Source of the DNA: Ditylenchus dipsaci
Lineage: Eukaryota > Nematoda > Chromadorea > Rhabditida > Anguinidae
DNA: 64,000 nt
Direction: 5' to 3'
Assembly: GCA_004194705.1 (NCBI GenBank)
Contig: SADC01001209.1
Span: 186,001 to 250,000, forward strand
Shown: piece after piece, positions 1 through 11,636 of the stretch
Position numbering within the stretch: position 1 is the stretch's first letter
How the letters are laid out: every line of letters starts with the position of its first letter
Notes under the pieces: generated by a model
Database searches by the model: none
What the model saw: the letters and a program-made list of their open reading frames with translations, nothing else
Told to the model about the DNA's origin: nothing
Made by a program: the position numbers and the translations under genes

Positions 1-336
1 CTTGCGATAATCTCGAAAGGCATCGTGATCACCTTTTAGTAAGTTATAATCTAAATTCTATGTCAACCAGTTGCTCTACTTCTATACAATCCCAAATCAA
101 AAAGCATACTTACTTGCGTGTATGTTGTGTGTTCCTGGTTTTCCAGCAGACACAGTCAGATTTCCAGACCGGTCCACCATTAAATTTATGTTCAGGTTGT
201 TGATGGCGTTGACTGTAGCAGCAGAGTCAACAACCGTGAATTTGCCCAACAAAGTGTTTTCAGAAACATCTTCACTAGCACCCTCGTAGATGTCAAAGGC
301 ATAATGTGTTTGGGCGAAACCTCGAACGCGTTGAGC
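1..336 (-). CDS. Hsp70-family chaperone, C-terminal part (partial)
   Basis: Two exons on the minus strand, 336-114 and 32-1, joined by a GT-AG intron (donor 113-112, acceptor 34-33). The gene runs off the left edge. The first exon reads FAQTHYAFDIYEG, then ENTLLGKFTV, then LMVDRSGNLTVSA, the order expected for the beta-sandwich substrate-binding domain of Hsp70 (family pattern: YEGE, LLGKF, DxNGxLxVSA). The second exon gives DHDAFRDYRK, suitable for the start of the helical lid. Hsp70 proteins bind exposed hydrophobic peptides in an ATP-driven cycle. The sequence is clearly diverged from canonical cytosolic Hsp70, so it may be a specialised or Hsp110-like member. The ATPase domain was not found upstream at 337-5000, so either the 5' exons lie beyond a long intron or this is a fragment. 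The 5' boundary at 336 is the least certain point. Confidence 0.6.
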
Positions 337-1954
337 CTTTAAACCAAGCTACTGTTTTTCACGTTATTACTGATATTTAGAGATTTACCAATGAGCAGCA
401 GTTTAGATCAAACCAATTAAATGCAAAAAGAATAAAGCAAAGTTTTGAAAAAAACTTATAAGCATTTTTAGCGTGAATTCCTGAAAAAAATAGAACAGTA
501 AATAGTATTTTATAATATCAAATACTGTATTTAAATTAATGCTGTAACTGACACGCACCCTCAAAGGGTCTGAATTTCGCACTCTGACACAGTTTTTCAC
601 CCTGTAGATTTATTGCCATTTTTATTTAGTGTTACTTTTGATTTCTTTGAGAATTTCTGCACTGTTGTATAGCGCTGGATTCCGCTTTCTAATGAGTTAT
701 CAAATTTTGCTGATTGATTTGCGAAATACAGAGACCAAGAGTTTAAAAGGGAGGGGGGGGGCGGAATTTTACGGCTACCTTTTGACATCGACTATTGTTA
801 GCTTTTTTCATAAATCTTTTTCTCATCTCAGATGTGTTTACATCGTTTTGTAGCTAAGATTTTTCTTTATCGATTCAGTGGTCAAACACCCTGATTAAAA
901 CAATTTTTGAGAACATCACACGAACTTTACATTAAAAATGAAGTTGAGCTTCAGACTTGGTCTTTTAGTGTAAAGTTGTTGTGATTTCCTCAAAAATTAT
1001 TTTTAATCAGGGTGTTCGACCACTCAATCGAAAAATCTCAGCTAAAAAACTGTATAAAAACATCTGAGATGAGAAAGCAACATTTCGACGATATGGTATA
1101 TCCCCCCCCCCTCCCCAAAAATCGGACCTACTATCGGACCTATCGGACCTCCGAAGGGGGGCGCAGGGGTCTTGGAGTTGGGATGCGCATACCAACATAC
1201 CTTAAACACAATTCACTCGAAAATAACTCTAAACGCATGAAAAAACATGCACACCAGACCTACATTTACGGAATTTTGTAATTCGGCTGGTATGGGAATC
1301 TTTATCAACTGGACGATAACATTTACATACTACAACTAGAGTTCTGTGTACTGGTCCCTTGAGCAATTTTTTTTCAAAAATTTATTTTCTACTCTTTTCC
1401 AATGTTAATATTGAAAAAAAACAGTTAAAAAATAGAAACGAAAACTATGATATAAAACCCCCCAAAGACCATGATTTTTTAAGGGTGTCTAAAAACCATT
1501 TTTATGTAGGTCCAAGGGTTGCGGGAGGATTATATCATAGTAGCTGTTTTGGGGGGGGGGGGGGTCGGATGTGTGTATATCATAGTAGCGCCAAAATTTC
1601 TGTGAAAAGGTAACAATAGTCGATGTCAAAAGATAGACGTAAAAGTTCCCCCTCCCCCCATTAAGAAAAACGTCTTACTCAGGGCTCTGAAATGATCTTT
1701 ATTTGAGATCCAAAATCTTTAGAATTTTTGATATTTTACGTCAAATTTCCATTTTCGTACTCAAACCAGTATAAGCTGGATGCCAAATGTTTTTTATTTT
1801 ACAAAAATGTATTTTATTTTAAATTTTGAGTTCGGAACCCTGCTATCACTCTTTTTAATTTTATTTTTGCAGATAATTTAGCGAAATTAGATAATTAATC
1901 AAAAAGCTAAGATCCACGGCTTCAGGGCAATGTAAACTTTTTTTTTAATCACAA
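337..1954. other. Repeat-rich non-coding stretch
   Basis: No supported gene. It contains the foldback at 797-1087. A G-rich block near 745-805 recurs in inverted orientation near 1608-1660, including the shared string TTTTGACATCGACTATTGTTA, so the two probably bound a larger composite element. A run of about 12 G lies near 1551-1563. Confidence 0.5.
797..1087. repeat. Foldback element (inverted repeat)
   Basis: Left arm about 800-945 and right arm about 965-1085 are inverted copies. Shared strings include CATCTCAGATG, ACCCTGATTAAAA / TTTTAATCAGGGT and ACTTTACA / TGTAAAGT. The loop is about 20 bases. No coding capacity. It looks like a MITE-style non-autonomous element. Confidence 0.7.
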
Positions 1955-2215
1955 CGAAAATCGGCGCTAGTAGCGAATACCTCCCCCCCTGGATCCGACC
2001 TTTAACAATCGCTGTAACTACCCTTTCAAACAACAAGTTTAGGCTTAGCCATTAGACTTGGGGTAGGCCAGCGTACGGAAGTTGTGACCAATAAAGAGTT
2101 TGCGCACATTTTCCGGTGTCTGGGACATTTATTTGGGTACTTTTTACTTAAGTAAAAAAGGTGAAAATCGTTGGGGGGGGGTATTCGCTACTAGGGTCCG
2201 AAAATTCAAAGAAAA
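1955..2215. repeat. MITE family V, copy 1
   Basis: About 240 bp bounded by inverted ends GGCGCTAGTAGCGAATACC and GGTATTCGCTACTAGGG, each followed inward by a C or G run. A diverged second copy in the same orientation lies at 5139-5385. Both contain GGGTAGGCCA then GGAAGTTGTGAC. No ORF. Confidence 0.75.
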
Positions 2216-3017
2216 TTGACATTGTAAAATTAGAGTTCGAAATTCAGACTTTTGAGGGTGCAATCTAATTTCAATCTGTTGTATCAGAACACTATGGTGC
2301 TATTTTTGACCTCCAAAAGGATTTGACTTTCTGTTATAAAGTGCAACAGAAGATGAATTAAACGCCTAGTTTTTATCGAGACCGGTGTTCTAACAGAGTA
2401 AACACGGTAGGCTATTTAAAAGTTTTAACTTAGACTTTATACAGGCTACTCTCGCTTATCCGGCACCCTAAATATATAATTTGGTTGAGATCCGCTTTTT
2501 TATGTCAAACTACACACAGTTAACTAACGCTTCTTTTTTGCGACACTTTACGATCCGGCCCTAGGGGGTTGGATAACCGGGAATAGACTGTACGTTATAT
2601 TTCATTGATTAAACCAACATAAAATATATTTTTTTAAGAAATAAAACTATGATTTTCCAATGATGATTTGATTGAAATTGATTGAAATAATCTTGATAAA
2701 TCTCATCACGCTTTATCTTAACTCAATCAAAAAAAAGCTGGAGAATTGTTTATATTTATTAATAATAAAGGCCACAGTACAGTTCAAGAATCATCCGGTT
2801 TCAAAATAGTCAAAACTTCTTGTAAAACGCGTATTTGAAAAATCGTGTTTAGGAATTTTTACATTTTATAAATTACCGCCAAATTCGAATAATCTAGGAG
2901 AATTAAAAATACGACACTGACTTCAAATTAAAAGAACAGTTTTTAAGCAAATCAAGCATTCCGATCACAAATTCGCTGTCCAGGTTTCTGGTTCGCTTAA
3001 CATTAGACCTTTGAGGG
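2216..3017. other. Intergenic stretch with a small pogo-like MITE
   Basis: No gene seen. Apart from the element at 2440-2592 it is AT-rich sequence with oligo-A/T runs. Confidence 0.5.
2440..2592. mobile_element. Pogo/Tigger-like MITE
   Basis: About 150 bp flanked by TA. The left end reads ACAGGCTACTCTCGCTTATC and the right end GGATAACCGGGAATAGACTGT, imperfect inverted copies. The ACAGTC-type end with a ...TATCCGG body resembles Tc1/mariner-Tigger termini seen elsewhere here (26115, 42026, 47511, 54850). No transposase ORF. Confidence 0.6.
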
Positions 3018-3236
3018 TGCAAAAAGAGTCTCTTTATGCATTTTCGATCAAGAGTATTACTCGGAATTATGTCTAAGGTATGCGGTGTGCGCATCTCAAC
3101 CCCAAGCCACCAAGCCCTCTGCCTTTTCGTCTGGTAGCGCAGGGGGCTTGGTAGGTTAGAGATGCGCGCACTCACTTACCTTAGACATAATTCCGAGCAA
3201 TACTCTTGATCAAAAAATGCATATAGTCTCTTTTAG
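3018..3236. repeat. Foldback element
   Basis: Arms of about 95 bp at 3018-3115 and 3140-3236. Matching strings are GATCAAGAGTATT / AATACTCTTGATC and CGGAATTATGTCTAAGGTA / TACCTTAGACATAATTCCG. The centre has GGGCTTGG-type sequence that recurs near 1150-1190 and 37805-37885, so this is a dispersed family. Confidence 0.75.
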
Positions 3237-4409
3237 CCAAGCTCCATGTTGGAGAACATGGTGAGACAGAATGGCAATCATAAAAATTAAGTAAGGCAGG
3301 AGATGGTAATGTTATTTTGGACATGTTTCACCAAATTTTCCAACTTTTTTTGCATAATCTTAAACTTACAACTGGAAAAGATAAATCTCTGCCTTTTTTC
3401 ATCCTTACAGTCGTCAGCCATTTGATATACCAGTCGACTTCAACAGCCAAAGTTTCTTCTTCTGTTCATAACTTTGAAAATTCCATATAAAATCATGATT
3501 GTACTATTTCATAAATGTATGAACATGAGAGACACCTCAAATAAAGGTGGTGACTGATTTGAACTGTCTCGTTTTTTACTTTCTTCGCATAAAATCTGGT
3601 ATTGATGACCTCAGATAATTTTTTAAAAGAAAGCAGATAATGTTTAGAAATTTAGAAAAATTGGTATTAAAAAAGAGTTAAAACAATTGACATATTAAAA
3701 AAGAAAAAAATTGATGCTCTTTTTTCCGTGTCTACCAAGGGCAAGGTTGTAATCTTGAGGATTGTCATTCTTTCATTTACATCCAAAAAACGATTCAACT
3801 ACGGAGCAACAACTACATGCTTTGTGAACAAAGTTTCTTGTATGATACTAAATACTTTATTGAAATAAAAAAGATCATTCAACTGTACCTTTAACTGTTA
3901 ATTAAAACTGAAATTAGTCATCCAAACAGAGAAAATAGTCAATTCAAATCGTTTTGTAAAAAATTAGAGTACAAGAGTAACCCATCCAAGATTTCATCAA
4001 AAAACATTCTTATTAAAAAGTATAAGAGCCCACTATCAGTGGGCAAACCTTTTTTCTGCCTGAAAAAAAATCTGCCGCGATTAGACTTTTTGTGGCAAAA
4101 AAGAATTTCTGCGTCAATTTTTTCGTTTCAAACAAGTCTTTTTACGGCAAAGAGAAGGTTTGCCAATTTTCGCCAGTGGAGATACTGTTAAATTTTTGAT
4201 GTATTCAGTGGTCAGGATTGTTTAAATGGGTCTATTTCGAGACAAAAAGTTTCATTCAAATGGTGCAGGAAACAAATAAGTGATTGGTTAAATGTGTAAA
4301 TGGAGGGGACAGAACAGTCAAGACAAAAAATATATATTGAAATTGGATAATGAGTGGTTCTTGTTCCTGTCCAAATAGTATGGATTTGCAAGTCCATCCA
4401 GTTGCTTTA
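3237..4409. other. Non-coding stretch downstream of TIAR
   Basis: No supported gene and no clear repeat. A short string at about 3408-3470 has a splice-like context on both strands but no extended frame. It probably includes 3' untranslated sequence of TIAR near its left neighbour. Confidence 0.4.
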
Positions 4410-7400
4410 CTACTGAGCTCCGCCATTGCCCTGCTGCTGTTGTAGTAGCTGAAACAATAAAGTGTGTTATTGTGACCTTTTTCAGATTGTAAATTTTTTG
4501 TTGAACAGCTTTCATTTCTGAAAGCCACCTGATTCTTTTAAATACTTTACTTATATTCTATAAAGTTGTTTCTTTGGTTTCACCATGGAGAGAAACAGCA
4601 ACGCTTTTTTCTTGGCTCAAAGGCAATTTTTGCGTTTGATTTGAGGCATAAACTAATTTGGTTTGCCAAGGACCTGAAATATGCCACGAGAAAGCGAAAA
4701 AGATATCAAATTGATATTTTGTATTAATTTTGCAACACTTTTTTCAGTATCGTGTAGCCCAGAGTCTCAGCTTTCCAGCTAGCTATCAGACTCCATCGAA
4801 AGATATCGAAAAAGTAGATATTCGGCGCTTTAAATGAAGTAACAAAAACAAAAAAAGTTACTTCATTGAAACTCCTAAATTTCTACATTTTCGATATGAT
4901 TTAACGGAGTTTGATAGCTTATTAGAGAGCTGAGATCCTGGGCTACACGATAAAAAAAACGTTTCAAAAATCCAAAACAAAAACTTTAACATAAGTTTTA
5001 AGTCTTTTTCGTGGCACATTTCATGTTTTTCGTGGCATATTCCAGGTTTTTAGCAAACCAAATCAGTTATAGCCTTGATTTGATTCGTTTTTGACATAAA
5101 TTAATCTTATCCACAGAAAACCAAACATTTAAAGAAAATTGGCGCTAGTATAATACACGCTTCCCAAGAATCTGACCTACCCAAAATCGCTGTAACTACT
5201 CTTTGGAACAAGAAGTTTAGGCTCAGGACTTTGGCTCAGGGGTAGGCCAACGTATGGAAGTTGTGACTAATAAAGGTCTAATGCACTTTTTTCGGGGTCT
5301 GGAACATATATTTGGGCACTCTTTAGTTAAGTTTGGAAAGGAAAATTTTTGGGAGGGGTATTCTATACTATGGTCAAAAAATTCAATAAAAGCATGAGAC
5401 TTATCGTACAATGTTCCTACCATATTTTTCAGACTTTTAAACAAATATTTGGTATGCCCAATAGCTGCTGAATCCTGAATATCTGACCTCGGTCGCCAAT
5501 AAAAAAAATTGAGCAAGCTCAGAACATGGTAGAAATCGGCTAATTTTTCTTATCAAAACAAGTATAATGAAGTCTATCAACTGTTGTCAGGATTTTTAAT
5601 TTTCGTTTTAAGTTCCACATACAAACTTACTTTAGCCATTGCTGCTGGAGCTGTGGATTCTGGCTGTAGTACTGCTGGTATTGGTAATATTGGTTCCATT
5701 GCTGTTGCTGAGCGGTGGCACCCGCTGCACCACCAGCAGCTCCGTTGAATGCACCTGCAGCGGGATTGGAGGCTCCATAGCCAATCAGGTCAGCACGGCC
5801 AGCTCCACCAGAACCACCACCATCTGATTTGCCCCTGTAATATAATAAACGTGAGTACAATGGTTGTGCTTTTCAATTCTAGCTACCATGAGCATCGAAT
5901 AGACTGGCCCATGAACTCGCCACCATTCATCTCAGCAATGGATTTCGCAGCTCCTGACTTGGCATCAAAGCGGACAAAGGCATAGCCCTGGGCCTTGAAG
6001 TGGCGGATATCGAGTATAGAACCGTATTGCTTGAACACATTGCGAATGTCGTCATCTGAAAATTCAGATTTTGCGATAGGATGCACACAAAAGAGGTCAA
6101 AAGTCTGAAGCAAAGTATTTTTAAGTCCCGTAGCTTTGCAGGTTCTCATAATTTTTCGTCGTGTAAAAGGATCTTGCTTGTATTTCTTCTAATTACTCGA
6201 CATCTCGAATAATTTTTTAATTACCCAAAAATCTGAAAAATTTGAGGTCGATCTCAAGATTTGTTGGTGAAAATCCAAACCCCAAAAAGCGGGATCGGAG
6301 ATATAAGTCTTCGGAGTAGGGAATGTCGAGTAATTAGAAGAAATACGGTAAATCAAGGTGAGTTGTTCATTTATTAATTGACTTTTGGAGTAACTACTAT
6401 CGAGTCGAGGTTTTACCGTATTTTCTTTAATAGAAGCCCCCCTCAACTTTGAGGGTCTGTATCTTGAAGCAGAGTCAACTATTCGCAAAACTGTTTATTG
6501 CATTTTTTTAAATCTTACGAGCTCTACCGATTCCGGTTTTCGGGTTTTAGTAGAGCACCCGAAGATCTCGAGTTCTACCCCAGATTTTCCCGATTTTCGA
6601 GGGATCGAAAGATAGAAGCCCGGAGCTTCTATTAGAGAAAATACGGGGAGCAGTTAAACCTGACCCCCACACAGTAAATCAGCTTGGGGACCAAAGCAAA
6701 ATTTAAAAAATTTTTTTTTTAAATAAAAAAAAATTTTTGCCTTGATCCCCCAAGCTGATTTACTGTGTGGGGGTCAGGTTTAACTGAGGTGTGGGGGTCA
6801 GGTTTAATTTAGCCAAATACGGTGAGTTCACTAAAAAAATTTACCTGAGCAAGTTGGTGGAATATTGCCAACATACACAGAAGTGTTCTCAGGTCCAGTT
6901 TGATTGGCAATCTCATCCACGGAGGGCTTTGAGCTGCTCCCGTAGTATCCACCCCCAGCAGTGTCGGTTGGCTTGCGAGTGGCCCAGTTGGTACGAATGG
7001 TGCGGCGGCCCAACCACTGACCGTTCATTTGCTCGATAGCTCGCTCGGCTTCCTCTCGTTTCGGATAGGAGACAAAGCCGTAGCCTTTTGACTTTAAGGT
7101 CTGGGGGTCACGGATCACCTTGGCATCCCTACAATATCAATTCAAAAATTAAAAATACCAACAAATTAAAAGTAAAAAGTAAAAGTAAAAAAATTCCTAC
7201 GAAATCTCTCCAAAGGGTACAAATGCTTCCTTCAAAGCCTTGTTATCCACTTCTGGCGACAAGTCACCAACAAAAACGTGGAAGTGCTCTGAAAAAATAA
7301 AGATAGTGTTGTGAAGTGAAAAATGAAAAGAATATCTTACTGCTAGTGTCCACCTTTAACTGGGAACCTGGTTGAGTTGCCCAATTCACTTTCATTTCCT

Positions 7401-9102
7401 GTAAATTCACGTTAAAAAAAGTTCAGAATATTTTAAAAAATCGAAAATTCATATCTACTATAATCCCAAAATATTGTCCTGTGTGCCGCACGGCGCATGA
7501 ACATTGTTCTTTGGCGTTTTTGCCTGGTTTTCGGAGTTTAAGAAAATCAGCCCTACCCTGTCCAACAGCATGCGCTTGTTCATGGCAGTCAACGCTTGGG
7601 TGGCAGTGTAATGGTCCGCGAACTCCACAAAAGCATAGGGGTTGCTGTTGGCCTGAAATTCAAACAAATTAGCAAATCTACTCCAATTACTCTGCTCACA
7701 TCCTTTACAGCCATAAAAAGCCTGGTAATCAGGCAGGCCAGACCCACTCAAAGTCTCCTATTAGCCACTAATTTGTCCATGGGGTGGGGTAATAATAAGA
7801 AAAGAAAAATAATGTAATGAAAAAGAAAGGCAAAAAAGATATTATGAAATGGTACTTAGTGAGTGAGTGAGACAGAGACTTCATTCCAGGCCTACAGGAA
7901 GTGCCAGGTAGAGCCACCACCAATTTGGATTGATTTACTGTGCTCTCGAGAGTACCTATACAATATTCAGTTTTTCCATTACTTTTAATCAAAAAAAGAA
8001 AGTAAGAAAAAAATAAATGAAGCAAAAATCATATTTTCTCACCAATCCAGTCCGACTGCAAAGCTATTTTTAATTGTAAGAAAAAAAATTTAATAATAAA
8101 AAATGATTGAAAAAATTTGAATTTTGTATGAGCAACTTAACCAGACGTTGAACTTATTTCTGTTTGTTTTATTCACTTTTTGCGCCTTTTCGTAGTGTAA
8201 ATTAGGCCTGATGTATCTTCTGCTTTGTAGCTTTTTGTCAAAGCTGTATTATTATGATAAGGTGTGAAAAAACCTACGTCGAAAATCACTTTTGTCTTGG
8301 TAACTGGTCCAATTTGACCGAAGAGAGTGGCAATAAATTCCTCAGTGACGCTTGGGTCCAGATTACCAACATATCTGAAAAGCAAGTTTAGTTTTCTTGT
8401 ACAGTCGAGACTATATAAAAAATGGTCTGAAAAATTCGTCCCACCTAGGGTTCGATAATTTCTTGCACCCAGATATAGTTTTTGTCAGTTGTTTTTGGTT
8501 GGTCTATTCGAATATAGTTTGGAAGAACCCAGATTTCACCAATAATTTTAGTCATTTTATCATCAAGAGCAGGGTTGCTTTTCTTTTCGGACAGTAGATA
8601 ATTTAGTACTAGAATGCTTTCCGTCAACTTTCGGAAAACTTACCGTTTAAAAGACTGAAATCACAAAGAACTCTGTATATTTACTGGAAACTTCCCGTTC
8701 AAAAACGTTAACTATAACGCAACCCTGATCATGATATATTACAACCCTGATCATGATATAATATTAAACTACCTATTACAACGATCAATTACCATTTTTC
8801 GTATCACAAAAATGGTCAAATTGTTGTTCTCATCCGCTGATGTAGTGTTAATATGAGCGAGCTCTAGTACAGAAAACTACTTACACAGTTTTAGGCTGAG
8901 TGGGGTCATCACTGGAAAGGTCGAATCCCGCCATCTGAGCTGCCTGGAAATGGTACTTGGGGTTGTAGTTGCCACCCGAGTAGTCCTCATTGCCATAGTC
9001 ACCACCTCCGTAGCCATATCCGTAGTTAGCAAACTGAACCGCAAATAATTTAGTTCATACATTTCTTGAATTTAAGAAAATATAAAATCCACTTACCGAC
9101 AT
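4410..9102 (-). CDS. tiar-1: TIA-1/TIAR-type RNA-binding protein (three RRMs)
   Basis: RNA-binding protein of the stress-granule TIA family, which binds U/AU-rich RNA and controls translation and splicing. Minus-strand exons: 9102-9097, 9033-8885, 8374-8278, 7652-7557, 7398-7341, 7288-7201, 7128-6845, 6055-5887, 5834-5631 and probably 4448-4410; total about 396 residues, close to C. elegans TIAR-1. RRM1 starts at [22 protein letters not shown]2 at [13 protein letters not shown] and continues [23 protein letters not shown]3 starts at SVYVGNIPP and ends IRCSWGK. RNP1 motifs ([22 protein letters not shown]) are intact. The tail is G/A- then Q-rich. Frames agree across all introns except the last: the final exon continues as [16 protein letters not shown] only if one base is added to the AAA run at 5631. 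Otherwise translation stops at 5627 just past the donor. Intron 7 (6056-6844) hosts three MITEs. The ATG lies four bases from a possible trans-splice acceptor. Confidence 0.93.
4632..5088. repeat. Foldback element of about 455 bp
   Basis: Long imperfect inverted repeat with a short loop near 4850. Matching segments: GGTTTGCCAAGGACCTGAAA and its diverged inverse near 5045-5070; ATCGTGTAGCCCAGA / CTGGGCTACACGAT; GAAGTAAC / GTTACTTC at the loop. No coding capacity. It lies in the proposed last TIAR intron. Confidence 0.75.
5139..5385. repeat. MITE family V, copy 2
   Basis: Diverged copy of the element at 1955-2215. It shares GGCGCTAGTA at the left, CAAAATCGCTGTAACTAC-like internal sequence, GGGGTAGGCCAACGTA and TGGAAGTTGTGAC. 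Same orientation as copy 1, 3.2 kb away. Confidence 0.7.
6180..6351. repeat. MITE family A (TIAR intron 7), copy 1
   Basis: Inverted ends GTATTTCTTCTAATTACTCG and CGAGTAATTAGAAGAAATAC enclose about 130 bp. Internal GAGGTCGATCTCAAGATTT recurs in the copy at 49052. Member of the family ending in TACCGTATTTCCTCTAATA. Confidence 0.7.
6414..6646. repeat. MITE family A (TIAR intron 7), copy 2
   Basis: Left end TACCGTATTTTCTTTAATAG, right end CTATTAGAGAAAATACGG. The interior carries GAGCTCTACCGATTCCG, a motif seen in several family A copies. It sits directly between copy 1 and the palindrome at 6653. Confidence 0.75.
6653..6783. repeat. TTAA-ended near-perfect palindrome in TIAR intron 7
   Basis: Arms read TTAAACCTGACCCCCACACA and the exact inverse TGTGTGGGGGTCAGGTTTAA, joined by an A/T-rich loop of about 45 bases. 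TTAA at both ends fits piggyBac-type insertion. A second copy of the right end (GTGTGGGGGTCAGGTTTAA) follows at once at 6790-6809. Confidence 0.75.
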
Positions 9103-9112
9103 GTTACTTGAA
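9103..9112 (-). promoter_or_regulatory. Possible spliced-leader acceptor of TIAR
   Basis: On the minus strand the bases just before the TIAR start read TTTTTCAAG then TAAC then ATG. A U-rich AG acceptor four bases from the start is typical of nematode trans-spliced messages. Inference only; an ordinary 5' UTR intron would look the same. Confidence 0.4.
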
Positions 9113-9582
9113 AAATTGTTGGAAAATCAAGACTGTAGAAAATGAGTTGAATACTAAATTCAACAAATTAGTCAGCTACTAAAATTATGATAAGATAGCA
9201 CAAAGATAAGTTATAACGTTCAAAAAAAGGATTAAAAAAACTATTGGTAACACAAAAGACTACACATGTGCTGACGTGGAGTTCTGAGTGAGTTAAAAAT
9301 TATTTTTTCGTTAGAAATCACATAAATTTTTGGCAAGTAAGCAAGAAAAAAATATTAAGCGAAATTCGCCCCCTTCGGCCCAGATCATAAACACTTTTAT
9401 AACCAAAAAATGAACAACAAATAAAAAGTAGATGGGTTGCCTGATATTGTTTTGTAATGCATTTTCAAATGTCATCTTGTTCTTGACTAGATTTAGGCTA
9501 CTACGGTAGACATTACTAATACAAATATTTTGAAAGCAGATTATTTGTAGCCAAATTATATTACGGTGTTGCAAAGACAATT

Positions 9583-9948
9583 GGAACTTATTTAGTCAAG
9601 GGGGGGGGGTGCTTTTTCATATTTTTTGCAAATCATGTTAAAACGTCGTCTTTGTAATTTTCATGCTCCAAACGAGATAAAACTTTTGTTTTCTGACCCT
9701 TTTCACATAAAAAATCGATTCTTTGAAAAAAAATTTGACCTAAACCTTCATTCACCTTGGTCCCCCATGTCAAAATATTAGATTTCAGTCAAAAATTTAT
9801 TTTTCGAAAAATTGAATTTTTATCTCACAACATGTCAGAAAACCACGTTTTTTAACGTTTTTAGAATATGAGAATTACTTAAAAGATGTTCAAACTTCAT
9901 TTACGAAAAATTGTGAAATGCGCCCCCCCCCCGGACTAAATAAGTGCC
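9583..9948. mobile_element. hAT-like MITE with G/C-run ends
   Basis: Left end GGAACTTATTTAGTC followed by a G run; right end a C run followed by GACTAAATAAGTGCC. Flanks AGACAATT and AAACAATT agree at 7 of 8 positions, suggesting an aged 8-bp target duplication. No ORF. Confidence 0.65.
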
Positions 9949-10373
9949 AAACAATTAAGTTGAAAAAAACTTTGGCGATACAAGTTAGAGCAAAACAAAA
10001 ATTAACTAGATAAACTTAAAATTTTGGATGATTTTTTTCGTTGATTTCGACAGTGTTTGACACAGTGATTCGAGCTCAAGAGACATTTCAGCGAATTTTT
10101 TAGCAAATTAGACCAGAAATAAGGGTGTGTACGGCAGTAGCGCCAACATATCCTTGTAAATAAGGTCATTTCAAAACTCTGATTTGACACAAAATTTTAA
10201 GAAGAGAACTTTTTTTTTTAAAAATTCGACACTGTTACCAGTGAGTGGTATGGTAAAAAAAATTTGATGTGAAAACACTCATTAAAATGTTCAGACCACC
10301 CACCAAATGAATTTAAGCTCAGTTATCTGAGTAATTCTGCTTATAAGTTGTGTTTAATGCAGCGTGTATCCTA

Positions 10374-10549
10374 TACCGTATTCACTGTATCAACTCCCCA
10401 TGGGGAGTTATTTTTGAACCCTGAAAAATCAGAAAGTGCTGAGGTCGATTTTGAAATTTTTGAAATTTTAATGAAAAGAGGATTTTCAGCACTTGAAGTT
10501 AGGGGCGGGGGCTGCAATTAGAGGGGGCGGCAATTAGAGGAAATACGGT
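10374..10549. repeat. MITE family A, copy 3
   Basis: Left end TACCGTATTCACTGTATCAA, then a CCCCATGGGGAGTT core; right end CAATTAGAGGAAATACGG. The left end is altered relative to other copies. Confidence 0.65.
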
Positions 10550-10685
10550 GAAAACTTAACTTTGCGAAAAAAATTCTATGGGTGCAAATAGAATAAATAT
10601 AAATATCTCTTTATGTCAAGGCTCTCAACTCAAATTTTCAAAATAGAGACATTTGCATGAAATAAGTACATTTCATGGTATTTTT

Positions 10686-11636
10686 CAGGGTTGGTCAAAT
10701 GGCCGACCATTTAGAAATCGTCCATATGGCCGCCATATGGTTAAGCCCGGCCATTTTCATAGTCACGAAAACTACATCACTATATACACTTTACATACCA
10801 CGAACAATGCATAAAACACAAAAATAACATCCAATCCTCTATTTTTCTAGCAAGGGTAGATTGATTTAGCCTATTATGATGAAAAAATTAATGAAAAAAA
10901 ATTGTTATTCTATTAAAAAATGCTACTTTCTCTTTATTCTGAAGTTTTTTTTGCAAAAGTTCTGTACTCATTTTCACAGCCATAGTTTGTTCAAAAGCTC
11001 ACTACTTTGCCTTGTACTATCATTAGACAGAATGTTGTTTCACAATGCGTAAAAACCCGAGACCCTAATTAAGAACACCTTAAATGGGCTCAAATATCTA
11101 CAATGTTTTTGGCTGTTATCGAGACCAACATTATGACTGTTATTATGGTTTGATAGACTAAGAGAAGTGGGGAACTGGAAGCTTTCGAGTGAGCAATGGC
11201 TCAAAAAGGGCACAGAATTTTCATAAGCAAATATAAATGAAAAGGGCGCGTGCCACATGCGATAGGTCACAAATCTCATGTGTAACCCAGAGTTTTCCGA
11301 AATCGCGTGGTCGTATTGTTCTTTAACTTTGTGTCTGCAACTGATCAATCTGCAACTGGCCGATTTCTACTGATCAACTGATTTTTCTCGGTAATTGGCT
11401 ATATCAATCTGAATTAACTAGATAAACTTAAAAATTTTGGTGATTTTTTTTGTTGATTTTCGAGTGAGCAACGACCAAAGCCACGACCACCACCTAAAGT
11501 TTCAACAATTTTATCAAAAATCATCAAGAAAATAAGTCATATTTTTGAATGGCGCCTGTTTTAGAAAATGGACAGTTTTTTCTTATCAGCCATTTGGCTC
11601 GGCCATATTCCGCCATATGGCCATCACCCAACCCTA
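10686..11636. mobile_element. hAT-like non-autonomous element, GGCCATATGG motif
   Basis: The left end reads CAGGGTTGGTCAAATGGCC and the right end GGCCATCACCCAACCCTA. It is flanked by identical 8-bp repeats GTATTTTT at 10678-10685 and 11637-11644. Motifs around CCATATGG and ATGGCC recur within about 80 bp of both ends. The CAGGGTTG end and 8-bp duplication are hAT hallmarks. The ~950-bp interior has no transposase-like frame. Confidence 0.82.

Noticed and set aside
1007..1613. Several short open frames on both strands at the left side
   Set aside because: They run through foldback arms and G/C homopolymers and lack protein-like composition or splice context.
3400..3470. Possible first exon on the minus strand reading MADDC with a donor
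   Set aside because: Only a few codons, no linked downstream exon, and the bases have no other support.
5639..5985. Plus-strand open frames across the TIAR Gly/Gln-rich exons
   Set aside because: Antisense shadows of conserved RRM and Q-rich coding sequence on the minus strand.
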